Source: Climacteris rufus
Lineage: Eukaryota > Chordata > Aves > Passeriformes > Climacteridae
Direction of reading: 5' to 3'
DNA: 64,000 nucleotides
NCBI GenBank assembly: GCA_013398175.1
Contig: VZRZ01005950.1
Location: 19,592-83,591, forward strand
Position numbers and translations under genes: made by a program. This document shows positions 12,701 through 24,700 of this stretch, piece by piece (position 1 is the first letter of the stretch; each line of letters opens with the position of its first letter). Below the pieces are notes generated by a model. That model saw only the letters and a program-made list of their open reading frames with translations. It was not told where the DNA came from and made no database searches.

Positions 12701-15700
12701 AAGTGTGATCCAGTTAGATCTTTTTACATTGTCTTGTAGTATATGCAACGAAAACATGGGAATAATTTTTCCTCTGTGATTCACCTACTTGTGCATAGTG
12801 TCTTACATGTAGTAATGTTACATGGTTCATTTTCATTAGCCAAACAGACAAGAGTAAGAAAGAAAAATAAACAAAAGATGCTTTAATGTTAGTAAAAGTA
12901 TACCAGCTATTAAGAATAAAGACTGCCTTAGAAAACAGACCCATTGTGTGTCTGACATGCTAGGAAAGAGTGTGTTGACTCTGTATATCATTATTTTTCT
13001 TCCTGGTAGGATTAACCTGCCACAGGAGCTTCTCTGGCACCTTGGCAACCAGAACGTTGTTGTTATTGCTATTATATGTTTCTAGGAAATGACAGATAGT
13101 AATTTTTTTCAAATTACTTCAGCTGTGGTAATCTTTGTATTTGTCTTTTCCCCTTTTTTTCCAAATAAGATGACAACTTGAAAGTATGTCTTTAAATTAT
13201 TTTAATAAAATTAAAATTAATTATAAGTAAGAATAAGAATTATTCTTACATTTTAGAGCTACTTATGGCTGCAACAACAGCCAGAGTTTTCTAGAAAAAT
13301 AGCTGGTCATAGAAATGATGGAATTGTACAGTTCACCAGTGCAGAATAATTTATAAAGCAATGGGAAGGGGATAAGTTGAAGTAAAAAAATTAGGAAAGA
13401 AAAGGTTCTTTGGGCACTGTTTTTGAACATCTCTCACCTTTCCTTGCTGACAAAGCAAGGAATATGAACAGAGTAACAAGAACAGCATGGTTTAGGTTAC
13501 TGTTTTTGCAAGTTATCTGCCCTGCTGTAGTTTTTTTCTAATACTTTCAACACTGTTTTTATCTGCAATCCTTTCAGCCTTATCTTTTTCAGACAGTGAG
13601 AGCTTTGATCCAATGAGCTTTGATCTGCTTGTTCTTCACCTGTTGCCATTCCTCATTTTCTGTAGTTGCTGTGTATTTGTTCTCTTACGAGGTGTGTGCT
13701 AAGAGTCCTTTAGGGCTAAATCCTGCTCTGCTGAATTCAATAGGAATCATAACTTCTGTTTTGGCAGAAGTGGGGTTGAATCCTCTGTCACCTGCAAAGA
13801 GCAGAGTTGTGCCCAGATGTCCTATTTGGCAATCCAGTTTCTACTACCTTGAGCATCTGTGTTCTTTATATTCAGGATAAAGATGGTAAAGCAAATACCT
13901 TTCCTCTTACAGTAGCAATTAAAGCTCCTTATTATCCTAACAGGAAGTGGCAGGGGAGGCTACACGTCTATTGACAGTATTTATGATCACCCACATGAAA
14001 GTCTAGTATATACAAACATTTAGGTTAACTTTTCCCTGGAGATGTCTGCCAGAAATACTGGGACATCCTAGCCAACAAGGAAGAGATGTTTTTAAAAACA
14101 GTGTAAAGAAATTGCTCCTGAGTGATTCATTAGTTTAGATTCTGTGTAAAATAATAGATGGGAAAAGGTAATGAGGTGTAGCCTGTGAGGTCATTTAGGA
14201 TTGCTGCCTGCTCTGGTTTGTGGAGCAGTCCCCTGTGAGTTATCCTGGGGATGGACTTGCCTTCAATCCCACAACAGTTTACAGGTACTTTTCCCAGTCA
14301 TGATGATGTTGTCTCCTCTCAAAAGGTGGTGGTTCCAAGTGAGCAAAAGTGGCTCTAGACAAATGAGGAGTAAGGATAGATGCAGCAGAGAGGGAAGCAG
14401 GATTAGTACAGTTGGTTTAGAGGGCAACTGGTGTTTTGACACTCCTCTGGAGCAGTGTCTCAATATATAATTTGTAATCCAAGTAACAATAGTGCTGCCT
14501 CAGAGGCAAGTTCATTGCAATACTGACTGCAGATACCATCTCCTGCTGTAATTGTTTCTGGAGACGGGCTTTGCTTCTGGCTCACAACTGTCGTTCAGTA
14601 GTATCAGGAGGGGGCACGTAAACTTGACAGAGCACGTCTGTAGGGAAATGATGTGGTTTGGCTGGGAGTCATTGCGAAGGAGAAATACTTAATAGTCATG
14701 CAATATTGCAATTACATATTGTGTCTCATTAATATTATTCGTTGCTCAAATAACTATAGAGTCCAGTATGTGGGCCTGAGTGTGTACATAAATATAAATA
14801 CGCACAAGCAGTTTAAAGGAGTTATTTGATGGGTTGGGGATGACAGCACAATTCGAAAGCAGCACATTCCCAGATAAGGACTGCAGATAATGCCAAGCAC
14901 GTACCCATAAAGACTTTACGGTGTTTAAGCATTACAGTTAGTGTTTGTGCAAGACTTTTACGACATTTCTCTGTGCAAGGCGTGTTCGCGCAGTGCTTGG
15001 TATGGTGGATGTCAGAGTGGTTGTGGGGTTTTTATATCTTCCCTTTGCTCTGGAATGCGCACACGTGGAGCAAAGAGCTGTTCCCGTGTCGGGGCGCTCG
15101 GGACAGGGCGGCAGCGGCGCCGCTGGGGGGCGCCAGGGCCCCGCCCGCGGCTGCCCCGGGAGCGGCGATCCCAGCGCTGCTTCCCGAGGGAAAAGCCGTT
15201 CAATGGGCCCGGCTGCGTTCCGCCAGCCCGCGGGGTGGATGGTCTCACACGGCCTGCGCCTTCGGCACTGCAGCACCACTGCCCAGGACTTGTTTGCGGG
15301 GCAGTCGCTGTGGCTGCAGCCGCTCCCTACGTCCCTCGTGCCTTGCTCGCTGTGCTTTTACTCCTTGGATCCCCTTTGGTAAGGCCGCAGGAGTGAGGTC
15401 GTGAAGTTGGCTCTTGAGAGCACATTGTTCATCCCCGTCTGTTTCACATCACTGCTAGGCTGCGTTCCAGGCTGCACAATGTATTTACGGTGTTTAGTCA
15501 CTCCCATGGTGCGGTAATATCTGCGGTGATTAACAATTTTTGCCTTTGTAATAAGTTTATTTGGAATGGCCAGTACTCGTGCGTGTGGCCGTGTAATCTT
15601 CTTCAAGGGAAATACTCATTTCCCAAAAATTATTCCCTCCAGCCTTCCTGTTCATCAGATGCCACCACATGAACAGTAGGTGCTAGAATGGACAATGGAC

Positions 15701-18700
15701 TCTGTGTAAATTCCACATCAAAACAAGCACATTTCCAGACTAGATATTTAATTTTAAGTTTGTTTTGTGAAGTAGCGTTGTCTCAGATAATAAGATTTTT
15801 ATTTAATGAAGTAACTTACGTTCTCTAAGAACATCTGTATTCCTAGACATAGATTTTACCACTGATTAAGAAGGCAGATTTAAATGAAAGCCTTGCTCAA
15901 ACATGGATATTACATCTCCAGGCTGTGCATGAAGTCTTGTTTTGGTGCCATCAGAATCAGTTGGGGTGTAGATTTGCTGCATTTGCATCTATACTTTAGG
16001 CACTTGTGTAATGTAATTTGAAAAAGAGTAAGTTTGCATGTCCCTTGCACTATTCCCACTCCTTTTCAACTGCACCTTGTTCTTTTATGTCCAGCTAGAC
16101 ACTTCGTTCATGTGACCTCTTAGTCGAAAACCTGAACTTCTTACTAAGCAGCTTCTTCAGTTGCAGCCACATGTGTGTAGCTTGTTCAGGCTCCACTTCA
16201 GTGTGGCAGAATATTCATGTCCATTATTAGTTTCCTCCATCCATATTGAACACAGCAGAATCACTATGCATCAAGGAAAGAGGAAAATGTGATAAACTCG
16301 TTGAACATGTTGCATGAGTATCTATTAGCTGAATTCACAACTTATTGTTCTCCTTTGCATAGAAAATATGTAATGGACACCTCACTGTCAGGGCATCTGT
16401 GATCTTCCCCTTGAAAATAAAAATAATCTTGTTATTGCTTCTACTTAAATGAGTGAATAAATATTTCAAAAACGGCTGTGTTATTTATTCTGAGTTGATT
16501 ATTGGCTCAACTTAATCTTACTTTCAATTAGTTTTAGAATGCTTATGAATTATTACTTTATTTTTGCAAGGAAAAAAGTTGCACTTCTTCAAGGCAGAGA
16601 ATAATGCAAGCATATGAGTCATCCACTTAACTTGGTCATATAATCTCATTTGTTAAACTGGAGAATTTTGCTGTCACTAAAACTTTTATGTGATTGCTGT
16701 GAATGTATCATGTCTCATTGACTTTGTAAAAGTCATTGTATGTAGAGATATACTGCAAATACTTTAATGAACAACAGTGAGAGTTGCTGATGATGTGCCT
16801 GTAATACCTAAAATGGGTTAATTTTTTTTTCCTTTTTAGCAAACTTCTGAAGAGAAAGAAGTCTGAAAAAGGGCTGCAGGGAGTGACTGGAGAATGGTTT
16901 GAAGAAATAAAAAGAAGAAAATTTCAGAATTACATTGATGTAAATAGACTGTTAAAACCACCATTAGAGCATCAGCTAAGGAAGAGCAAAAGCACCAGTG
17001 AGTTGCATTTTTCCATTTCCTTTCCTATATAAGAAGTCACCAAACCAATGTATTACAGTGTGTCAGAGTGTAATAGTTAAGGAGTTTTTGAAATTGCACT
17101 AAGCTTCTTCTCACATCATAGTTTTACCAAAAGTATCTTTTCAAAATGAGTATGTTTCTTTAAGCAGATTCTGGTAAAGGCAGAGCTGGGACTCACAACA
17201 GAAAATCCCAGATATTGTTATGGCATAGTTAGAATCACAGTACAGCCCAGGTTGGAAGGACATCAGAAGATCTTCAGGTCCAACCTTTAGTTGGAAAGGG
17301 AACCTGGATGAGATTATTTAGCACTGTCTGCAGTCACACCTTGTAAACCTCCAGTGATGGGGGCTCTACCATGGCCCTGGGGAGGCTGTTCCAGTGATTA
17401 ATTGTCCTCACTGTAAGAATTTTCTTTATTAATCAAAATGAAATTGCTATAAATATAGTAAATACAATGGTAGTTTCCCAATCAAAGCAGTGATGTTTGC
17501 ATTGTACAAAAATGTTGTGGTTTAACCCCAGTTGGCAGCTAAGCACTACACAGCCACTCACTCACTCGCTCACTCTCTCCACAGTGGGATGGGGATGAGA
17601 GTTGGAAGGCTAAAAGTGGATTGAAATAAAGACAGTTGAAGCAGGTAAAGCAAAAGCCACACACACAAGCAAAGCAATACAAGGAATTCATTCACCACTC
17701 CCCAAGGTCAGGCCATCTCCGTCACATGTAACAGTGACTTGAGGAGACAGATGCCATCACTGTGAATGTCCTCCACTTCCTTCTTCCCCTAGATTTTATG
17801 GCATGGTGCCATATGGTCTGGGATATCTATTAGGTCATCTGGGGCCAGCTGTCCTGGCTGTGTCTCCTCTCAACTCCTTGAGCACCCCCAGTTGACTTGC
17901 TGGTAGGGTGGGACGAGGGGCAGAAAAGGCTTTGGCTCCGTGTAAGCCCTTCTCAGCAGTAAGTTAAGAATCCTTGAATTATCAACACTGTTTCCAGCAC
18001 AAATCCAGAGCACAGCCCCTTATTAGCTACTATGGAAATAATTAACTATCACAGCCTAAACCAGCACATTCTTTACTCTTTATTCCATACCATTGACATC
18101 ATGCTCAGGTCCCACACTGTCCAATACATCCCCATTCACCACCCCACTGCCTTCCCTTTGCTGCTGCTCCAGCTTGGTCTTACCCATATACTGCAGTCCC
18201 TCTCTCCAGGGGTATACTTGTGGCAGCATGGACTTTTCCACAGCCCCAGTCCATTTGAGGTGCACCTTTTCCAGAGTGACCTCCTCCCTGGGCAACAATG
18301 CCTTCAGAAATGCATCTACTCCAACATGGCTTTACCCATGGCTGCAGTCCCTGCAGGGGAGTGCCTGCTCTGTCATGGTCTTATCCATGGCCACATGCTT
18401 TGAGGTTCTTCAGCAAGACCACATGCACAGCCATAGATGCTTCAAGCTGTACCTTCTCCAATATGGACTAATTCTTGGCCACAATCCCTTCAGAGATACA
18501 CCATAACCAGGGCACATAAACATTCCACTGAGGAGCACTAGGCTCTAACATACACTCTGGCAAGCAAGCTCCATGGCAAGCATGGGAGCCTGTCAAGAGC
18601 TAAACAGCAACAACAGTGATAAATTCAGTCTAGCACATTCCACTGAAATCTGTCATTATCTCAAACACTTTGAGCTCCACATGGGACATCATAAAGGACT

Positions 18701-21700
18701 CTTGTTGTTTAACCCCAGCACCAACTAAGCACACCCAGCCGCTCATTCACTCACCCCCCATCAGGATGAACAGGAGGGTAAAAGTGAAAGAACTCGTGGG
18801 ATGAGATAAAAACAGTTTAATAGGTAAAGGAAAAGCTGTGGATGTGAGGAAAGCAAACCAAAGAGTTAATTCACCACTTCCTGTGGGCAGACAGGTGTTC
18901 AGCCATCCCCAGGAAAACTGGGCTCCATCACATACAATGATTGCTTGGAAAGACAAACACTATCACTCTGAATGTCCTCCCTTCCTTCTTCTTCCCTCAG
19001 CTTTATATGCTTAATGGAAAGTTCCTTGGGTCAGCTAGCTGTCCTAGCTCTGTCCTGGGACACTCCCTGTGCACCCTGAGCCTACTTGCTCGTAGGGTGG
19101 GGGGAGAGGCAGGAAAAGCCTTGACTCTGTGTTAGTGCTGGTCAGCAGTAACTTAAACATCTCTGTGTTACCAACAGTGCTTCCAGCACTAATCCAGCAC
19201 ATAGTCCATTCAAGCTACTATGGAAAAGATTAACTATCCCAGTCACAACTAGCACAAAGAACTTTTCAATTTTACCTAGTTCTCTTAAAAAAATAAAAAC
19301 ACCTAAACAACATTTGGAATAAATAGATGGATTTGGGTGAGAACCAGTGGAAAACTTTTCCTGGCAACACTGGGTAACACTAAAGGCATGCCATTGCTTA
19401 CTATCAGGGCATGTGTCAAAGCCTGGAAAGTTGGCCTGACCAGGAAGCAACTTCTGGAGATCTCAGTTCACAGGTTCTGATGCCCATCCAAAATGAACAT
19501 GCACAAGAAACATGATGTCTCTATAACAGGCATGATATTCTGTTCTCTTTCATCTTCCACCCAGATAATTTTCATGCATAATATACGCTTTTCTTCCATT
19601 CACATTTCTGCATGTTTTTCTTTGAGGTCTTCCAATCTGCTTCATAGCAACTGGAAGCAGAGTCATGTATTTCAAAAGAAAAGTGAAACTGTAAAAACTT
19701 TCCTGATACTACAGACCTACACAAAACAGATCTCAGTCTTTCCTGACTGTTTTTCCCCAACATCCCCTCTAGTCTACAGCTGCTTACTATTTTTCAGAGA
19801 TGGTCTAATTGATGTGTTAGCTAACTAAACTCTGTGTAATTGTTCTCTATGTTTAACTTTGAAAGCTCCTGTTTCTATTTCAGATCTGAAGAAGGGGTTG
19901 TGTGCCTCAGAGGCTTGTCTGATATTTCCAAATGTATAAGTTGGCTAAGTAAAAGGTACTACTTCTACCTGCAAGCCTTGCTCTGTCTACATCCCTAGAC
20001 CATCCTGGCTACGGCAGAGTGCTGTTAGGACTCTCCTGATGTCACCTGCATTGTCAAGTCAATGCCACCAAGAGGGGTAAAGAATGCGGCAGTTGGAAGT
20101 GCACAGTGATTGTCACCGAAGGGAAAGCCATGTGTTACACACAGGATTTGAATCGCATGACATGAATTACTCCATTTTGGGGAATGCCGCCCCTTACTAT
20201 TGTTATAAATGACACTTTGCTCTAATTTCTGGGTTTGCTTTCTCCTACAGTCATTGGATAAGCAATTTTCAGGCTGTTGTATTGTTTCAGGCATATAATG
20301 TTTTAAATGGGAAAAAAAATGTAGTGCCTTATTCCTGAGTGAAGTCTTGTTTTCTTATATCCTCCAGTTCCCTGTGGTGTGTAGCAGACCCTGCAGTTTT
20401 TTTCCCTAATCTGTGGGTGATATTCATCCTCACCTTTGCACCAAATGCCAGCTGCTTTTACAGGCAGACTGAGTTTATGTTTCATTTGAAAAAAGCAAGT
20501 CATAATCTTCCCAAAGAAATCATTCATGGTATCTTGCACTAAAAATTCTGATATGCAGTTTGTAGCAGAAAAAAAATGTACTCTAGTGGCTGCAGGAATC
20601 CCATCATAAGGAATTCTATGATACAGAAGACACCTTAGTCTGAGTTAATGTTATGTAGTTAGGTTACAGTCTACTAAGCCATTGTATATTCTGGGTTGTC
20701 ACATTTATATTTCTTACAATTCTGAAAAGAAAGTGACTAGTGATTGTGGGTGCTTCAATTCTCAAATGTTTAATTTGCTTATATTGTAAAACAATTATGA
20801 TTTTCAAATGGTTGAGTGCTGATTACTTTCTGAAAATCAGCCTCATGTATCTCATGTGCATCACCCCAAACCAATAATGCCTTTTCAAACTTTAGACCTG
20901 TTTATCTTCCTCTGTCCTCTAGTTAGTCATTATAAACCAGCATGTCACATAGTCTGTCCAAAAATGTCTATAAAACTGGATTTTCCTGGCATAAAAGGTA
21001 AGCAAAAGAAAATTGTTTATGAAGACATAACACTTATGTGTATTTTAATACTGTATTTATTAAGAACTTGAAACAAATCTACTTCTTATCATGTTTTTAG
21101 ATCATAAAGAAATAAAAATGTCATCCCGCACAAATCCTCAAGCACAAAAGAACACTTCAGCTTCCTTTCTGGGGTTCAGATCACCTTTTGCTTGGCTTTC
21201 TGCCTTTAGAAAATCTAGGAAAACCCAGACTCAGAAGCAACCACGGTGAGCTATAATCAGAACATACATTATTTACAGCTTTTAAAAGTCTATGAATTGT
21301 TCTGGGTTTTGCTTAGAAAACTGTGTTAAATTATTTTTTCAGTCTCTTGCTTTTCACCTTATTGGGAAGACTGGGATTTTACTTGGTCATGTAATGAGAG
21401 ATTATGTGTATTGTGTAAGAAGAAAGAGGACTAAGTCACAAGTAATAGGTAAAGTCTCCTGGCTAAATCTATTTTGCTCAGGTTTTGCATAAAGGCATAA
21501 AGTATATGAGAGACCCTGGACTCAGGAGTGGCTGCATCCTGTTTAACTCCCTCTCATGAGGACACAGTGTAAGGCGCATGGCAATCTGCTGCCCTGTGGC
21601 AGTGACACAATAGGAAAGCATAGCTTTCCCAAGTCATGGCAGGCCCCAGGCAGCTCTGCTGCATCAGTTCCCACCATTTCTAGCCCAGAGGCAGCTTAGA

Positions 21701-24700
21701 GGCAGCCCTGCAGCTTTAGCTCCAGCCAGGCAAAAACAGGACAGCTCTCGGCACCTTTGTCTTCTGTGCTTTGTCAGTGCTTTGGTTTCAGCTGGATCTG
21801 AACCAGAGATGGTCTCATACACAGCTCTGCAGCTGCTGTTTGAAGAGCATCCTTCTCTTTTGCCATCCATAGGGTTAAAGCTGTTGTTCAGAGGGAACAG
21901 ACTGGTTAGGCTCTTACAGGTCTCTCCTGACTTTTGTCCTGTATGGCCATATGTCAGCAACACCTGAATGAAGTCTTACTATTCTTGTGTGTATCTTAGG
22001 GTGATGTTCAGGACTGGCAATCACAGGTAGAGGTGCATTGTGCAGTGCTGTAAAATCTGAGTATAAAGGTGTGAGATGTTTGGTAGAAAAAGCTGATTTT
22101 CACTCTGTGAGTCTCAGATTGGTATTCTGGTCCGTGCCTGGGGCTCCCAGGTGGCATGATGCTAAGACAAGGAACAGGTGTAATAAACAATGACAGAGAA
22201 TGCAAGCCTCTAAAGAAATTATAATTAGACTGATATGTAGGTTTTGTTATAGAGCAGCTTGCCATTGTGGAGTGTTTGTATCAAAGCAGGAGATTTAAGG
22301 AGAGGTTTGAATAGAGGCAGCGAGGTTAGTTTTGTGGATGTTCACTGGTAACAATTATCTTACATAACACAACATAGAAAAAAGTTTGGCAGTGTTAATG
22401 CTGCTCCACACACATCATCTGCACCTTCCTCCTCCCTGTGACATGGTAATGCCCCTCGTGCTGGAACACACCAACACGGGGTCAGTCTTCCTTGCAGAAT
22501 AAAGGGACACTTGTGTAACTGAGAATCAGATTTCAAGGGTGCTTTATCCTAGTGCACAGTGAGGTAGCCAATGCACACATGAAGGTCTAGGCTTTGCTGT
22601 AGATTCTAAGCACTGAAATTATTTCTTAATTTAAGAAGGCAAAAAACCCAAACCGTGCCTACTCATTGCATCAGCTTTTCTAATGTGTGTTTATCTGGCT
22701 TTTCCATGGAAAATCTGTCGTATCTCAGGCTCAGATGCCTTTGATTTCTGACCGAGCATAACTTGAAAAATAAACAAGTCGATCCTGACGTGTAACTGAG
22801 CTGATTGCTACATTTTCTAGTCACGCCTCTCTGTTGAAAACTTCCCCCACCCTCTTCTAGGTGTTGCCGTGGCATGTGGTTTGCTTTATGCATAGGCAAA
22901 GCATTGAAATAATCTGCCTCTCACCAGGTAGAGTTATTTTGGACAGCTAGTGAAATACAATAGGACGCAGCACTGTAAAGCCTGTAGGTAAGCCTAAGTG
23001 GCAGAAGCTTTTCAATGGCTAAACATTAATGGCTGGTTAGAGGGTCCTTTCAGTCCTGGAGAGACAGTTTCATCAGCTGTGGTGGTGTTTTATTGTCAGA
23101 ATAAATTATGGATGCTGGAAGAAAGAGCGCGCTTACACGGAGATACAGAAGATGCTAATAAAAGGTTTGTAACTGTAGTCTGCAGGCAGTGAAATGGTTG
23201 ATCACTTTTGGTTCAAAGGTGTTCAATGTTCTTGAATTCATCCTTATGATGTTCTAGTATGTAAGTGTGATTCGTCCTGGACAGAAATGCTGTTTAAGTT
23301 TGTTTTCAGCAGATGTGAGTTATGCTTTTGTTTTTTAGTTGGCTTCTTATTTAGTACTTATGTAGTATAGAAGAATATGGATTATACTGACATTAGACAG
23401 CTTGGAGGTAGCCTGAGGAAGACAGGTGCCTTGCCTCAGTGACAACACTAATTCGCAGTAGATTGTAATTCATGGATTTTTATTATTTTTACCAGTAGTG
23501 ACAGTCATGTTTTACTTTTAATCTTACATTCGATTGTCGTTAAAAAGATACATATGTATATGAGTGGAAAAGTATAAAATGTAATTTCTTGTTTTCCATA
23601 CTGAGTGGTATTTTCCAGATGGCAAATATTTCTGAACTTGACCATCAGTTTAGCTTCTTTCCTGTTTATGAATAATAGACAATATTTACAAGTATGCGTG
23701 TATATGTGATGCATTGTGTGCAAAATCATGTAAACATTGCTCAATATCATTAACCAAAAAAGAAACTGAATTATTGTTTCCTAAAATCAAGCAATATTTC
23801 TCTGAAAGTAACCAAAACTTTAATTTTGAAATTATGAGAGCCTTAAAACCGTTCACAGAAAATAATGAGTTTGTTTGGGAAATAGAGAGATTGGCATAGG
23901 GAAAAGATTAAAATAACCTTGTCTGTATAAGTTAGTAGAGAGAAAAATAAAGCAGGTTGCAATGACCAGTTATTTCTGAAAGAACAGTGACAACAAAGAC
24001 ACAGATGAATTTAGAATAGTGCCAGAGGTGCACATGAAAATTTAATTTTTGCTTAGACTATCAGAAGACATTTCTAACTGACATTTCTAACTAACATGTC
24101 TACTTTATGTAGGCTCATTGCAAGGAGCAATTAACACAACATCAAGTGGGGAGAGCTGTAAAGTGGCTTTGCACTGTAAAATTGAAGAAGAAAGCTTCTA
24201 ACAAAGCTTTTGCATTTTGTTATGCATATAAGTAAAATTAAGGTAACTTGCTAAGCCACAGGATTTTACTGAACTCAGTTTGCAGGAAATAATTATAAAA
24301 ACTCTGAAATGTAAGTTTCATTCTTAATTTGTTTTAGAATCATTAAAACATATTCAACTTTATTTAAGTTTAAAGGAAGAGCTACATACATTTCTGAGTT
24401 CTGGTTCTGTAAGCTTCATTCACAGGGAAAGGTAACCCACTGATTCAATGGTTGTTCTTGTTCAGTGTTACAAGGAAATAATAGGAATTTCAGATTCAGA
24501 CTGTCTAGCCAAATCCTAAGCCTGCTGAAGTCAACAGGCTTGTTTGGTTTCAGTTGGACCCCATGTTAGAGAGGAATCCTGGTTTTACAGTTCACAATTA
24601 CAGAAGCAAAAACAAATTGCACCTTTCAACTGTTCTTCCCTGCCTGCAAGCACATTGCAAACAAATGACAAAGCACTTCAGGAGGAAAGGCTGGGCCACA

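Larger units (their letters stand above)
189..16839 (+). other. EXPH5: EXPH5 intron 1 (16.6 kb)
   Basis: This large AT-rich intron holds no coding exon that I can support. It contains a GC-rich block at about 6690-7340, a 36-bp tandem duplication at 9281-9352 and a CpG-rich island at about 14940-15400. The many short open frames have no recognisable protein features and are treated as chance. The acceptor is a long T tract ending TTTTTAG at 16839. Confidence 0.85.
16998..21100 (+). other. EXPH5: EXPH5 intron 2, with CR1 and ERV remnants
   Basis: No coding exon is visible. The intron carries a CR1 3'-end fragment at about 17230-17430 and a decayed LTR element at 17516-19256. The remainder, 19257-21100, shows no recognisable element. 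The acceptor is ATGTTTTTAG at 21100. Confidence 0.85.

Noticed and set aside
14941..15404. Three overlapping plus-strand frames of 143-151 codons and antisense frames at the intronic CpG island.
   Set aside because: Stops are scarce in GC-rich DNA in all frames, and none of the products resembles a protein. Only the possible alternative first exon is kept as a finding.
18032..18506. Open frames of 123-137 codons between the two LTRs.
   Set aside because: They arise from the repeated block in the ERV core. There are no gag/pol/env motifs.
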